DNA from: Hyperoodon ampullatus
Lineage: Eukaryota; Chordata; Mammalia; Artiodactyla; Ziphiidae
Assembly (NCBI GenBank): GCA_949752795.1
Contig: OX457061.1
Coordinates: 36,674,338 to 36,738,337, forward strand
Length of the DNA: 64,000 nt
Reading direction: 5' to 3'
The notes beneath the pieces are model-generated. The model had not been told where the DNA came from and did no database searches. It worked only from the letters and a program-made list of their open reading frames with translations. Within the stretch, counting starts at the first letter, position 1. Each line of letters starts with the position of its first letter. Positions 45,351-57,827 of the stretch are shown here, piece by piece. A program made the translations under genes and the position numbers.

Positions 45351-47378
45351 TCTATCTATATATATATAAATGTTCTGCAACAAACACTATGACAGTATCC
45401 TTCAGTAGAGAAAGTTTCTTATTGGTGAGTACACTCATTTAGAATATGTACGGGATGGCAACAGCTTTGTCTGGGGGGCTCGAAAAGACCAGAAGGTGCA
45501 ATCCCTTTTCATGTCTAAAGTGAAAGGTATTAATGCAGTGAACTGCCTGCAGTGAGGTACTAACTGAGAAACTTTTTCATGCTTTATGCCTACCTCTTGT
45601 AGTCGTTGCAGAGGAAATATAAACTGTAATATGGTAGCTAGGCCTTGCAAAAACAAATGGAAAAACTTTAAAAATAATAATAACAAAAGAGCTGGAGTCT
45701 AGTATTTATATGAATCTGTGAGAAATATTTTTTCGGTCTCACCGCAACGAACCAAAAGTGGTTGAGTTTGGTTTTTAATTGTAGCCATGTCTTGAAGGCA
45801 CCTTTTTGACCAACTCTTGTTGGTTCTGTCTTGAACCATTGTTAATCACTGTGCTGGTAAGTCTTTCCTTCCCTGCTCCTCACCTGACCCATCCCATCTT
45901 TCCTTAACTTTTTGCAGGGGGTGGGGTGGGGGGTTTGTTTTAGTGTGAATGGATGTTTTGATAGTTGTGAGGAAAAATGCATTTCAGACACATTTCACAC
46001 ATGAGCTATTTTCTTACACGGTCTGTCTTATTGTTAAAAAAGAATGTAATTTCATGAGACAGGTATTTAATATCTTTTTTAAGTAAATATTCTAGCCATC
46101 AATAAATTGCAGTAGAGTATTAAGAGGGGACAGGATGAGTTTTACTCTTAAAATTAATCAGTATCCAACTAAGTCTGTGTGTGTGTGTGTGTTTTGTTTT
46201 GTTTTGTTTTTTAATTTACTATTACTGTTAGTCTAGTCTTATTTAAATTGGATTTTTGTATTCCAGTTTGTATGACAAAATAGACTAGAGCAGTTCTGGT
46301 TGTAAATGCATGCTGTATTTCACTCTTCTCTCCCCATCGTGCCGCTAAACTCGCTTGTCAGGTTGTGCTTAACTTGTGGTGAGCTGGACTTGTTTTTGTT
46401 TAAAAGAAAAAAAAAGAATAGGCAGAAATGTAAGGGACAGTGCATAAGCCTTTCGTTTTTCTTTTTTCTTTTCTTTTCTTTTTTTTTGTAGTGAACGTTT
46501 TGCTCTTTCTTCAGGATTGGATGGCATGTTGTCCATATGAATGCCTGCTGCAGGGCTGACACTGGCAATATGGCAGCTTCAAACTCTAAGTTACTGCAAT
46601 TTCCATGTCAAAGCATAATGTGTCACATATTAGCAATAACTACATATTTATAAAAAATGAACACTTTTTCACTGAGCCAGTTTCATTTAATTGTCTAATG
46701 AGTATATACATGGTTTAAATTGCAGTATATCTGTAAATGTGTGTATACTGAGTATACACAGTATATACAAGCTTTCTCTGGGCCAAACTGCTTCATTCAG
46801 TTTTTTCGTTTTTTTGTTTTGTTTTGTTTTTTTGCCTTATGATGAATTTGTTTGAAGGGCATTTTCTTCATGAACAAAGGCTTTGATGCGTATTCCTTTC
46901 TACGTGAAATGGGGGGAGTATTGTTCCCTGAGGAAAGTTGCATAGCGAAAACCAGTCTAGTTGTGACCCACTCTGTTTATTTTTTTAAGTCAGTATCACG
47001 CAAGCTGAATTTTGCTGACCGTGTTTGTAATTTGTTGGTTTGTTTAACGAAGTTTGGTTGATGCCATCCTTTGCACTGCTGAAGTGAAATCTTGCTTATT
47101 CCTTAGCTTTTTGCTGATCTCGGTATGGGCAGTGTAACAACAAAACCCAAATGGCTGGACAGACTTCTTGTGTTTGTAAATATAAAAAATGACTGTTCTG
47201 TATATGTGTGTTTTTAATGTGGTAGTGGAGTATTTCCTTCCAGTGAAGCTTCACTTAACCAGACAGAGTGATTCTTTGTTTAGCAAGTTTAGAGCAATGA
47301 TAAAATGGCAAGAAATAATATAAATGTTATTATAATGATGAAGAAAGCATCACAGCAGAACTGTAGGAGTCCAAATTT

Positions 47379-47384
47379 AATAAA
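47379..47384 (+). terminator. UGCG: Poly(A) signal AATAAA, main candidate for UGCG
   Basis: AATAAA sits 7-20 nt before a genomic A run at 47391-47401, the likely cleavage region. T-rich sequence follows. Another AATAAA lies at 47468 and would add about 100 nt. Confidence 0.7.
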
Positions 47385-47654
47385 GCATCTAAAAAAAAAA
47401 ACACCAAGTGTCTAGAATATACCATGTTTATTATTTAAAATCATTGTCTTAAGTTTTTTGTTCAAAAAATAAAAATTTGAATACAATCAAAACATTAGCA
47501 ATAATGTATTTTTGTTTCTTGTCTTTTATTTTGTATTTTTTTAAATAATCTAACATGTTCCACCATTCACAGCAGAATTATTTGAAGAATTCTGTAGTGT
47601 TAATTTTGAAATCTTCCCTTTACCTGTGCTACAGGTGAGATGTATGACTTAAAG

Positions 47655-47820
47655 TCAGGCTTTTCTGTATTGGTTGCATGTTAGAATCACCAGTAGAACT
47701 TAAAAAAAAACACAGATGCCTGGGCCCTGCCTGCAGAGTCTGGTTTAATTATTCTGGGTGGAGCCTGAGCACTGCTCTTTGTTCTGTGCAAGCAGATTTG
47801 AGAAGCCCTGGCCCATTGTA
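47655..47820 (+). mobile_element. MER5-type hAT-Charlie element
   Basis: Motifs gcatgttagaatcaccagta, gatgcctgggccctgcctgc and gatttgagaagccctg in MER5 order. First element after the UGCG poly(A) site. Confidence 0.75.
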
Positions 47821-49475
47821 ACATTTAGAAAAGACTCAGTGGTCCTTTAGTCCCCTCTCGCCTGCGCTTACAACCTGAACTCAGCCTTTGAGATCTTACC
47901 ACCCCAATGGCGAGGAAAGGCAGATCCAAGGAAAAGAGAGGAATGACTTTGCTGCTGGACATCTAACAGAGAAACAGACTACGTGTCATCCCACACACTG
48001 TCCAGGGTCAGGCTCCTCCCAAGCTTAGAGGCACCCCCAGGCCTGTTTTACCACCAGCCTGTGAGAGAAGAATGCTCTTAACTGGAGAGCCTGTCCCAGG
48101 GGAGAAAGACTCTAGAAGGGGTTTGGCTGTGGCCTGCCATGGGCCCCACTCCTATCACCTTGACCCAGTAAAGAAGCTCATTCCTCCTGGTTTGTAAAGT
48201 ATACTTCTAACCCTAACGTTTAAGAAACGATGGACAAAAAGTTGGTGTAAGTCTTAGAGTTTTATAGCTAGGCAAACTTTGAAAAGCCCTTGCCCTTATT
48301 TTAGAGTAAAAAGCTGAGACACCCACTGTGAAAGCTGTGGTCACAAAGGGTAGGTGGACAGTTGTCAGCCGAGCTGGGAGTAGCCCCTGCATCTATCAGG
48401 TCCCAGCATCATCGGTCACTCCATTAGATCCTGTTGTTTAAAATTCTGTCTACAACAGTTTTAAAACTCAGTATATAAACCTTAAAATTTTTTTAAAAAT
48501 CCATAATTTCAATAACCATCTATATTCCAACTCTTAAATTGTTCTAGAGAACCAGATTCAAACCTGCCAAACAAGAATAATTATAAAGCTAGTTTAAGGT
48601 AAATGCTTTACATATATTATTTGATAGATAAGATTAGCACATACCACAAGACTTCATGTTTATGAAGATAGTTAAGACATTTCCTTCTCATGTTTAGTAG
48701 GATATAGTGTTTGGATTATTTATTCATTTCAAGTTATAGTTCATGACTACACCAACTTCTTTTTGTTGGAAAAGAAACAAACATTGCAAAATGGTGAGCT
48801 CCTTGCAGAGCTGCAAGGAATGCGTTTGAGTAATTTGCCTTAAAAATACTAATATCTGCAAGATAGCTTAGAATCACTATCTCCACATTTTCTAAAAACA
48901 AATAAAAATGTATAACTTTAACAGTTTCTTAAGCAGCTACTTGCCTAAGAACCAAAATGTGCTAAACACTTTACACGACCCCTGCCCTGTCCTGGGAGAG
49001 ATTGGAAGAGACTGGGTAGTGTCATGTGCTTTGCTGTTTAGTCGATTCATCATTAAGACATGTGTGCTAACAGCATGGACTTGTAATTAAACAATTTAAG
49101 GATATCATTTCTTTATACCAGGACTGGAAATATCTGTTCTGTCCCCGCTGCTGCCTCCACACCTCCCATTGCAACCTTGTTTTCACTGTTTTCTTACCCT
49201 TGTCATCAGCCCTGGAACCTCTGTCATCTTCCCTCATGGCTGACCAACACCAGGCCAGTGGAAGGAACATAGGCAGGATGTTAGAGAATTCTGCAGACCA
49301 TTGACAGGCTGCTCTGGAGCACGGCAAAGAGTAGGCTTGGAAGTGGAGACTTGGGAGTCCTTTCCATAGACGTGATAGTTGAAGACAATGACTGTGATAA
49401 CCACAGATAGAGTGTCAATGAACGAGAATCTTGGGGACCTATTTAGACATACAATGGGAGAAAAGCATCCAGGGA
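47821..49475. other. Downstream of UGCG, no gene recognised
   Basis: No exon-like frame. About 47,860-48,180 is richer in GC with no assigned element. Confidence 0.5.
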
Positions 49476-49600
49476 AAGAGGCTGCCAATGTGGAGTCAGA
49501 CAGCCTTTTGTTAGCTATGGGATTTGGGGCAGTTTACTTAATCTTTCTGAGCCTACGTTTATTAACCATGTGGAAATGGGGAGCTAATGCGTATAAAGTG
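49476..49600 (+). repeat. MIR SINE 5' part
   Basis: gagtcagacagccttttgtt, acttaatctttctgagccta and aaatggggagctaatgcgta match MIR. Confidence 0.65.
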
Positions 49601-49974
49601 ATGGTTAGCTCCTCTCCCCTTTCAAAGAAGAAGTAGTGAAAGGAGTACCAAGGGTGCCTTAGAGAGGTTTCAAGAAGGAAATGGTCAGTGGGGTCATGGA
49701 CGAAAAGGAATGATGGCTGGTGAGTTCAGGAGCAGACGTACTTCCTGCAGGGGCACCGATGTTGTTGGATTTCAGGCCATTGTGAATCGCCGCATAATGA
49801 TAGGTGAAGTGTCAGCATGTGAGAACATAGCTTCTTTATGGATGGTCTGTCTTGTTTTACATTATACTCTCTTCAGGGAAAGAGAAAAGGGTGGGATGCT
49901 CAGATAGAGCCAGAAATCGCTCCTGACCCTGAGAGTAGCCGTTGTGCCAAAAAAAGTTTTAAGAATGGCTGCTC

Positions 49975-50109
49975 TGGGAATTCCCTGGCGGTCCCGTGGT
50001 TAGGACTCCATGATTTCAATACTGAGGGCCTGGGTTCAATCCCTGGTTGGGGAACTAAGGTCCTGCAAGCTGCGTGGCACGGCCAAAAAACCCCCAAAAA
50101 ACAAAAAAC
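49975..50109 (+). mobile_element. tRNA-derived SINE, older CHR relative
   Basis: gggaattccctggcggtccc, gttcaatccctggttgggga and a ggcacggcc tail. Target duplication atggctgYtc at about 49965-49974 and 50110-50119. Confidence 0.85.
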
Positions 50110-50224
50110 ATGGCTGTTCAGTAGAGTGGAAGGAGCAGAAATCAGATTACTGGGATTTAAGGAGCATGTGAGGAAGGAATGAAAGCTATGGGCACAGATA
50201 TTTGGAAATTGCAGCAGTGAAGTA

Positions 50225-50595
50225 TTGATACATGCCACAACACAACCTTGGAAGCATTATGCTAAGTAAAAGAAGTCAGATACAAAAGGCTACATACTGT
50301 ATGATTCCCTTTGTATGCAATGTCCAGAGTAGGCAAATCCATGGGGACAGGAAGTAGATTAGTAGCTGCCAGAGGCTGGAGGATGGGAGGAAAGAGGACT
50401 CCTAACAGATTCAGGGTTTCTTTTTGGAATGATGGAAATGTTTTGCAATTAGATAGTGGTGATTGTTGCACAACAACAAAACAAACAAACAAAAAACACC
50501 TCTGAATTGTACATTTTAAAAGGCAAATCTTACGGTAAAAGGCAAATCATACTATTGGCATGGGAATTATATCTCAATTTTTTAAATAAAGAAAA
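50225..50595 (+). mobile_element. Ancient L1 3' UTR (L1M type)
   Basis: aatgtccagagtaggcaaat, tgccagaggctggaggatgg and tctgaattgtacattttaaa match 849-1115. An acaaaacaaacaaac run interrupts it. Confidence 0.8.
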
Positions 50596-51670
50596 AATAA
50601 AAGTCACCGTTAATGTATTATTTCCTTCCAGTGTGCTGACACGTATTGCCGAAATGTTTCAAGAGAGGGTGTGTGTAACTGCTCGTTACTTGGCATCCTT
50701 GCTAGAACTCGGGATCGCCATTTTCTACATCTTTTTAAATTTGACAGATGAAAATATTGTACCTCATCGTCTAAATTATAGATTTTTAAGTGACTGGTTA
50801 TGATTGAGTATTCTTTATGTATGATTTTTAGCCACTGAAATTTCTTCCATTTCTTAGTCTTATTTACCTGAGAGTCTTAAGGCTTTCCTATTGCTTATTA
50901 CACACCTCTTTTCTTTTTAACCATATGAAACAATTTACATTGCCAACCAGAGCACACCGCTAAAATCTTTGCCTTTAGGATATTTCCCCAAGGCAAGATG
51001 GGGTAGGCATGGAAATAATTGATTAACATTTGTGCAACTAAATGGCCCACGCAGGCATCCAGATCAAAGATCAGTTTTCCCAAATGTTATTTCCCTCCCT
51101 CTTTTAGCACAAAACCCTTTCAGTTCTGAAGTAACATTATTTTCAGAGTCTACATATATTTACATTTCTGAAATAAGGCTTACTTAAAGCTTTTGGGTAC
51201 TGTTTTTCCAATACATTTCTGAACTTTATTTGCTAGTATTTTATGAAATATTTTCTAAGCTGTAGAGTGAGGTTATGCTAACTACGAAGTCAATTGGCCT
51301 TTTTTTTTCTTTTTTAATCTAAGCTCTAGAAAAAAAATTTATTTAGCTAGGAATTATCTGTTCCTTGAAAGCTTGAAAGAATTTATCCTTAAAACTTTAG
51401 GGGCCTGGCACTTCAATAACATTTTCAGTTTATTTCACTGGTAATAATCAGTTCATACTTTCTACATTTTTTTAAAAGTCAGTTTTAGTCAGTTACACCA
51501 TAGAGATGCACATAGCATTTTCATAATTCTTTACAAACTCTTTCTGGCCAAATATGCTGTTGTCCAGGAGGTTTGCGGCCCCTGTGCCAATTGAACTTGG
51601 GCCTCTGTGATCTGAGAGCTGAGTGGCAGGCAAGGCCATCCCTCCTGTGACACCAGTATCCTTTTAATAT
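50596..51670. other. Intergenic, no gene recognised
   Basis: The + frame at 50456-50803 is partly L1 and has no domain. Nothing else stands out. Confidence 0.5.
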
Positions 51671-52235
51671 GAAGAAAAGCTGACCGACCTAGTCACTCTT
51701 CCTCTTAAAAAGCTTGAATGGCTTGGTGTGACCTTCAGGATAAAGCTCAAGCTTTTCTCATGCAGAGGCCATTTAAGTTAGGTCCCTGCCAATCCCTCCA
51801 GTCTTGTCCCTTGCCACTTGCCTAGCCCATTCATATAAACTCTCCCGGTAGTAAGCTTCCTGTAGCTTCCCTGACATCTGCCCTTTCCTGCTCTGGGCCT
51901 TTGTTCTGCTCTGCTTCCTCATCAGGGTCCCCCAGTTCCTCTAACTAACCCCCCATCCTGACCTTGGGACTCAGAAGCCAACTAACTCCTCCATGACTTA
52001 TCTAACTATGGGTTAGGTACCGCCCCCCACCCCCCACCTTGTGTCTGTGCCTCCATAACCTCACCCCTCACTTAACGCTCATTATTTTAATTGACCTTTC
52101 AGTTGTTTCTCTTCATCATTCGATTGGGAATGTCACAGCAGGGAGGGTCAGTAATATCCGACTTTGTGTCCCAAGCACCCAGGTTACGACCTGACACGAA
52201 GTCCACTATATTGAAGGAATTAATGAACAAATAAG
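51671..52235 (+). mobile_element. L2 LINE 3' part
   Basis: Order ttgaatggcttggtgtgacc, gataaagctcaagcttttct, gggcctttgttctgctctgc, tgtcccaagcacccaggtta follows the L2 3' end. Confidence 0.8.
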
Positions 52236-52279
52236 GATAAATATGCCTTGATCACGGATCTTATGCCTGTAGCTAATCA

Positions 52280-52480
52280 CACAACAGTTAGGAATGCAGA
52301 CTGTGGAGCCAGACTGCTTGCATCCACTTGTCGGCATCACCACTTGCTCCCTGTACCTCTCTGTGCCTCGGTGGACACCAGCGTTACCTCCTTTTCAGGT
52401 TGATCTGAGAATTAAAGGAGATAATGCATATGCAAAGGCACATTCTCAATAAAAACTTTGTGTTAGTATCATAAGGATCT
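52280..52480 (+). repeat. MIR SINE
   Basis: actgtggagccagactgctt, tacctctctgtgcctcggtg and gagaattaaaggagataatg match MIR. Confidence 0.75.
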
Positions 52481-53385
52481 CCAGTGTTAGGCTGTGGTTG
52501 CTAAGTAAAAACGAAAGTTTCGCTGCCCAGTCGACAAAGTAGCTCTTCTTCCCTTCAAGGCTCGAGGAAGAGAATTGTTCACAATCTAATGGAGAGGGTT
52601 GCATGAGCTTTTCTAGGACAGCTGACCCTCAGCCCTTGATGGTTCAGAGTGAATATTCTAGCATTCAAGGAGAAAATCAATCTGATTAATTTGAATGATT
52701 ATAAATAGTGCTAGTGTAGCCCATATAATACTGTCCAGAATGTTAGCACCAATAGACTGAGCTGCAAGGCATGGCAGGCAGTTACAAGACTTCTGGACAC
52801 AGGCCTGCATTCCTGCGAGAATAGTCCACGAAATCCCAAGGCTGAGAGAACCTGGCGTTTACGGCAGGGCATTGTACATACTCTGTGGAATGAGTTGCAC
52901 CCACGACGTGGGCAACACTCAAGGAATTTTACCCAGCTGGAATGTTCCCAGCTATCATTCTTTTAATGGACAACTGGTTTTGTATAATTCAGAGGCAGTT
53001 TCCCAGGTGTTTGCTGACTTGGGGCACTCAGAGCAGTGACTGTGCGGGGCTAGAACTGGCCATCTGAAAGGGAATTTTTTTCCACAAGGCTTTATAGCTT
53101 CCATGGTTCCCAGACTGTAGTATGAATAAAAAGTATTTAAAATGCCAACCACAGGGCCCTACTCCCCTGAGATGAAGTCGAGAACTCTCAGCCTGTATAA
53201 GCTCTCCTGAGAGTCTGATGTGGGCACCTTCCAGTACACTTTGAGGAACATTGCAGTGAGGTCTATCACTGGGGAATGCACTTTATGGAAGTCAAGGCCA
53301 GTGGAGCAGAAGAGGGTGGTGGCCTTGGGCAGAGGAAGGTTGAAACTCTGCTCTTAGGACCTCATTTCATCCATCTTTAAGTGAA
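52481..53385. other. Intergenic, no gene recognised
   Basis: No repeat I can name. The - frame at 52955-53152 has no domain. Confidence 0.5.
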
Positions 53386-54200
53386 GTGGCTGTGATATTG
53401 TGGTTTATGATAAGAAACATATATTTGGTCTTCATCCCCATTCCTGGCACAAAGCTCCTAAAACCCTTAGCATTCCCTAAGGGATGAGAGCCATGAAGGT
53501 GTCTTTTGTTATGTGAATGAGGTGACTTTTGGACCACATCTAAGATGGGGACTGGCTGCCAGGAGAACCAACCCTGTGATTAGAGGGTTGGCACTTTTAG
53601 CTCCACCCCTCCCACCCCAACATCTGGGGTTGGGAGAGGGGCTGGAGGTTGAATCAATTACCAATAGACAATGATGTAATCAATCGTGTCTTTGTATTGA
53701 AGCCTCTATAAAAACCCAAAAGGACAGATTCGAAGACTTTCCTGGTGGATGAACACATGGAGATCTGGAGAGAATGGCAGGCCTGGAGAGGGCATGGAAG
53801 CTCCACACCCCTTCCCCATACCTTGCCCTATGCCTCTCTTCCATCTGCCTGTTCCTGAGTTACATCCTTTTCTAATAAGATAGTAATCAAGTAAGTAAAA
53901 TGTTTCTCTGAGTTCTATGAGCTGTTCTAGTAAATTAATGAACCCAAGGAGGGGGTCGTGAGAGCCTCCCATCTATAGCCAGTAGGTCAGAAGCACAGGT
54001 GACAACCTGGACTTGCAATTGGTGTCTGAAGAGGGGGCTGGGCAGTATTATAGGACTGAGTCCTTAACCTGTGGGATCTGATGCTATCTCCAGGTAGATA
54101 GTATCAGAATTGAGTTGAATTTTTGGACACCTAGCTGGTGTCCCAAGCATTGCTGGGCAGTGTGGGAAGAAACCTCCCCCTCCACACGTTGGAATTGTGA
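53386..54200 (+). mobile_element. Solitary LTR, class III (ERVL/MLT2-like)
   Basis: Motifs accaaccctgtgattagagg, aagcctctataaaaacccaa (TATA-like at about 53706), cataccttgccctatgcctc and gatgctatctccaggtagat are in the order of an ERVL-type LTR. Ends are not sharply defined and no internal retroviral sequence adjoins it. The subfamily is not assigned. Confidence 0.7.
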
Positions 54201-54392
54201 TCAGGAAGCAGACTGTGGTCCAGTAGGAGTGTAGTCCTCAGAGGTTGACACGACACCCAGGAGTCTGCAAGGCGGGCCATTCGAAACAGCAGATGTTGAT
54301 TGGCAAACAAGAGGTCTGGTAACGAAAGAGAGAGAAACAAAGGAAAACTAGTTGAAAAGTTAACAAAGTTTTCCATTCAAACATCTTTTCCT

Positions 54393-54591
54393 GGGCTTCC
54401 CTGATGGCGCAGTGGTTGAGAGTCCACCTGCCAATGCAGGGAACACAGGTTCATGCCCTGGTCTGGGAAGATCCCACATGTCGCGTAGCGGCTAGGCCCG
54501 TGAGCCATGGCCGCTGAGCCTGCGCGTCCGGAGCCTGTGCTCCGCAACGGGAGAGGCCACAACAGTGAGATGCCCGCGTACCGCAAAAAAT
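54393..54591 (+). mobile_element. CHR-family SINE, short form
   Basis: Head gggcttccctgatggcgcag, tail ccgcgtaccgc with a very short A tail. Target duplication catcttttcct at 54382-54392 and 54592-54602. Confidence 0.95.
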
Positions 54592-54619
54592 CATCTTTTC
54601 CTTAGGAACTGCAGTATTT

Positions 54620-54925
54620 TTTGTCTTTTTTAAAAACTGAAGTATAGTTGATTTACAATGTTGTGTTAATTACTGCTGTATAGCAAACTGACTCAGTTAT
54701 GCATATATACACATTTTTTCATATTCTTTTCCATTATGGTTTAATCAAAGGATATTGAATATAGTTCCCTGTGCTATACAGTAAGACCTTGTTATTTATC
54801 CATCCTATATATACCAGTTTGCATATGCTAATCCCAAACTCCCAATCCATCCCTCTCCCAAACCCTCCCCCTCAGCAACCACCAGTCTATTCTCTATGTC
54901 CCTGATTCTGAGAAACTGCCATTTT
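54620..54925 (-). mobile_element. L1 3' end, antisense
   Basis: actgaagtatagttgattta, ttgaatatagttccctgtgc and caaccaccagtctattctct. Older than the 16868 copy. Confidence 0.85.
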
Positions 54926-55485
54926 GAACTTATCACCAGTGTAGCTGGAATTTAAAATTTTTACTTTGTTTTCATGGACCAGCCCAGGGGGAAAAATGTG
55001 GTGGAGGAGTACCATTGCTGTATCTAATGAGGTTGAACCAGAGCTGCCAAGGGAATACAGGAAGCAGTCTCTGGCCTTCAGAGTCCCACTGATTTGGGCC
55101 AGAAGTGCTGCCTTTGCCCATCCTTAGGGAATTCTGGGAAAATGACAACCTGTGCAGTCACTCCTCATCTCAGTCCCCCCCATCTAGGACAAGTCAGGCA
55201 TCAAATGAAGAGTCCAGACACAGCTAAGAGCTTATTGTTTGACACCTAGGGGTGAGGATCCAGATCTGGCTGCCTTACCTCCTCTTCCTTGCTGTAACCA
55301 TCTCTTGGGGAAACGGAGGTGATTCCACTGATGCCAGGAGCACTAGAAGGGAGGTTTAGCTTTCTTACATCTGAGAACAATGACCTCTCCCCACAACCTA
55401 AATCCTAAACTGAAAAGTCCTGGCTTCCTGTCCCAGTACTGCTGGCCCATGTTACAGTGGCAATCAGTCCACTCTGCTTGAGGGA
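54926..55485. other. Intergenic, nothing recognised
   Basis: No frame or repeat supported. Confidence 0.5.
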
Positions 55486-56500
55486 TTCCATCAGCCGAGT
55501 TGCCAACTGATCAGGCAAATGGACTACAAACAAAGGGAACATGTCATTTTTAGGGAAGAGCCCAAACTGAATGGCCAGAATACGTGGGCAATAGAGGCAG
55601 AATGCATGGGAGACACAGAAGCGAAATTCAATTAAAACATAATGAGGGAAAAACCATAATGAGAACTTTCAAGAAGATAGAATTAGAGCATAAAAAATGA
55701 AATTATGCAACTAAGGAGCACGATTTCTAAATTGAGAAATTCAACGCAGAAATGAAAGAGAATGATAGTTTCTGAAAACTAAATTAGTATTTGGGGTGGG
55801 TGTAGGGGGTTGTCCCAATAACCCGAAGCAAAAGAAAACAAAGCGTACTAACTACTAAGAAAAATGCACAAATACAACACATAGAGGACCAATTAGGCAG
55901 AGACTTAGTAGTCTAATAATAGGAATTCCAGAAGGAGAAAGGAGAAGATAGAAGAAAACTAAAGAAAGACTTGATTATTTACATTTAAAGGACTCCCCTG
56001 GTCTCAGGTGGGTTTAATGAAAAGACACACTCACACAAAGAAGTATCCCGGTGAATGTTCTGAGCTTCAAGGATTAATTTAACCCTCATCAGCCAGAAAG
56101 AACAAGTTATTGAAAAAAAAGAGAGAGAGACCATAATTGGACTATCAGCAATACTGGAGGCTCTTGAGAGACAAAGGTATGATATCTATAGACTATTTGG
56201 GGGAAAAATGGATTATGATCTGAAAATCTTATATCCAGTCAAATCATTATATGAGAGCAAAAAGAAGGCATTTTTAAACACACAATGCCTTGGAAAACTT
56301 ACACCCCTGTACTCTGAGGAAATTTGTCAAGAAAGTTCTCAAGAAAATAACCCCAAACAAAAACCTCTGCATGGAAGATGACAAAAAATACAGGAAAATG
56401 GTGGTGATTAATGAACCTTGTATTAGTCATAATCTAAATGGACAGTGCTAGTGTGACATGGAATAATAAGAATTTTTGAATAACATAAGACCTACTCTAG
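55486..56500 (+). mobile_element. Ancient LINE (L1/HAL1-like)
   Basis: agtctaataataggaattcc, agaaggagaaaggagaagat, atcagccagaaagaacaagt and atatccagtcaaatcattat are typical of old L1/HAL1 bodies. The reading frame is destroyed. Confidence 0.6.
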
Positions 56501-56690
56501 GGGAAATTTCAATAGCCTTAGCTAAAATTCTTTTCTCTCAAAACCTAGGAGTAGGGATGTGAAAGAAGAAAATGGAGACGTAAAAATGGTTCAAAGTTTT
56601 ATTTAGGTTTATGAGTCTTGAAGGAGGGGGTGCAGTGCACAAAAAACAACTTGAACTTGCTCCTTAGACACGAAAAGTCCTTTGTTCTTT

Positions 56691-57008
56691 TCTTATTTAT
56701 GTATTTTTGGCTGCATTGGGTCTTCCTTGCTGTGCACGGGCTTTCTCTAGTTACAGCGAGTTGGGGCTACTCTTCCTTGCGGTGTGCAGGCTTCTCATTG
56801 CTGTGGCTTCTCTTGTTGCAGAGCACGGGCTCTAAGTGAGTGGGCTTCAGTAGTTGTGGCTCGCGGGCTCTAGAGCGTAGGCTCAGTAGTTGTGGCGCAT
56901 GGGCTTAGTTGCTCCACAGCATGTGGGATCTTCCTGGACCAGGTCTCGACCCCATGTCCCCTGCATTGGCAGGCGGATTCTTCACTGTTGAGCCACCAGG
57001 GAAGCCCA
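56691..57008 (-). mobile_element. CHR-family SINE, long form, antisense
   Basis: ttatttatgtatttttggct at the left, accagggaagccc at the right. Target duplication aaaagtcctttgYtcttt at 56673-56690 and 57009-57026. Confidence 0.95.
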
Positions 57009-57054
57009 AAAAGTCCTTTGCTCTTTCACCGAGGATTTCTTACTAGCAGTAGTA

Positions 57055-57085
<31 letters not shown>

Positions 57086-57116
57086 GTCTCTCTCTCTGTC
57101 TCTGTCTCTCTCTCTT
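57055..57116 (+). repeat. Simple repeat (TC)n with TG interruptions
   Basis: Tctctctc run with tctgtctctg interruptions. The + frame here ends in a Ser-Leu repeat that is only this repeat. Confidence 0.95.
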
Positions 57117-57609
57117 TAACCTAGCTGTCTCCTTTCTTTACCTTCTCAGCTCCTCGTCTTTTTTTTCTCCTTACCCAAATTCATCTCACTCTTCACACAG
57201 GCCAAATTAACTACAGATTTCAGACTTAGCTCCAGGCTCACCTGTGCACATCCAAAGTCCATCAAGATGCTCAGCTGAACAAAAGGAACAATTTCTCCTT
57301 TAGTAATGAAAAGGCCTAGCAGAAAATTTGTGATTATGGTCTTTCCATTGACAGCATCCACCCTCATTAGAAGGCTGTGCATTTTTAAAGAACATTTCTC
57401 CCCATCTGCTCCAGAGTCCTGTAAGAAGTTCAGTGTCAGCTTTCAGTGAAAAGCTGTAGGGTTGAGAATAGGGGTAAGGATGGAGGTGGGGACAATGAGA
57501 TAAGGATGGAGAGGTCGGCAAGGATGCAGCCTGCTGAGCCTTGAGAGCCTAGTTAGAGTTTGGGCTTTATCCTGAAGGCAGAGTGGAGCCATTAAAGGTT
57601 TTGTGTGTT
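57117..57609. other. Intergenic, nothing recognised
   Basis: Two short - frames (57146-57382 and 57300-57521) have no domain. Confidence 0.5.
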
Positions 57610-57625
57610 AGAAAGATATCCCTGG

Positions 57626-57811
57626 GACTTCCCTGGCGGTTCAGTGGTTAAGACTTCTCCTTCTCCACCCCAGGAGGTGTGGGTTTGATCTGTGGCTGGG
57701 GAGCTAGGATTCCACATGCCTTGCAGCCAAAAAGCCAAAACGTAGAACAGAAGCAATGTTTTAACAAATTCAATAAAGACTTTAAAAATGGTCCACATCA
57801 AAAAGAAAGAA
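57626..57811 (+). mobile_element. tRNA-derived SINE, older CHR relative
   Basis: gacttccctggcggttcagt, gtgggtttgatctgtggctg and a long A/AAAG tail. Target duplication agaaagatatccctgg at 57610-57625 and 57812-57827. Confidence 0.92.
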
Positions 57812-57827
57812 AGAAAGATATCCCTGG

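Larger units (their letters stand above)
45045..47401 (+). other. UGCG: UGCG 3' UTR (about 2.35 kb)
   Basis: It follows the TAA and ends at the A-rich stretch after the AATAAA at 47379. It is AT-rich with a GT repeat (about 46178-46192), T-rich runs and no CHR SINE or L1, unlike the introns. That is typical of a retained exon. Other AATAAA hexamers at 45341/45345 and 46101 could serve shorter isoforms. Length with leader and CDS gives an mRNA of roughly 3.8 kb, in line with the size known for mammals. Confidence 0.85.

Noticed and set aside
53386..54200. Possible promoter-driven gene at the TATA-like tataaaaaccc near 53,706
   Set aside because: The surrounding order of motifs is that of an endogenous retrovirus LTR, whose own TATA box explains the signal. 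No exon follows.
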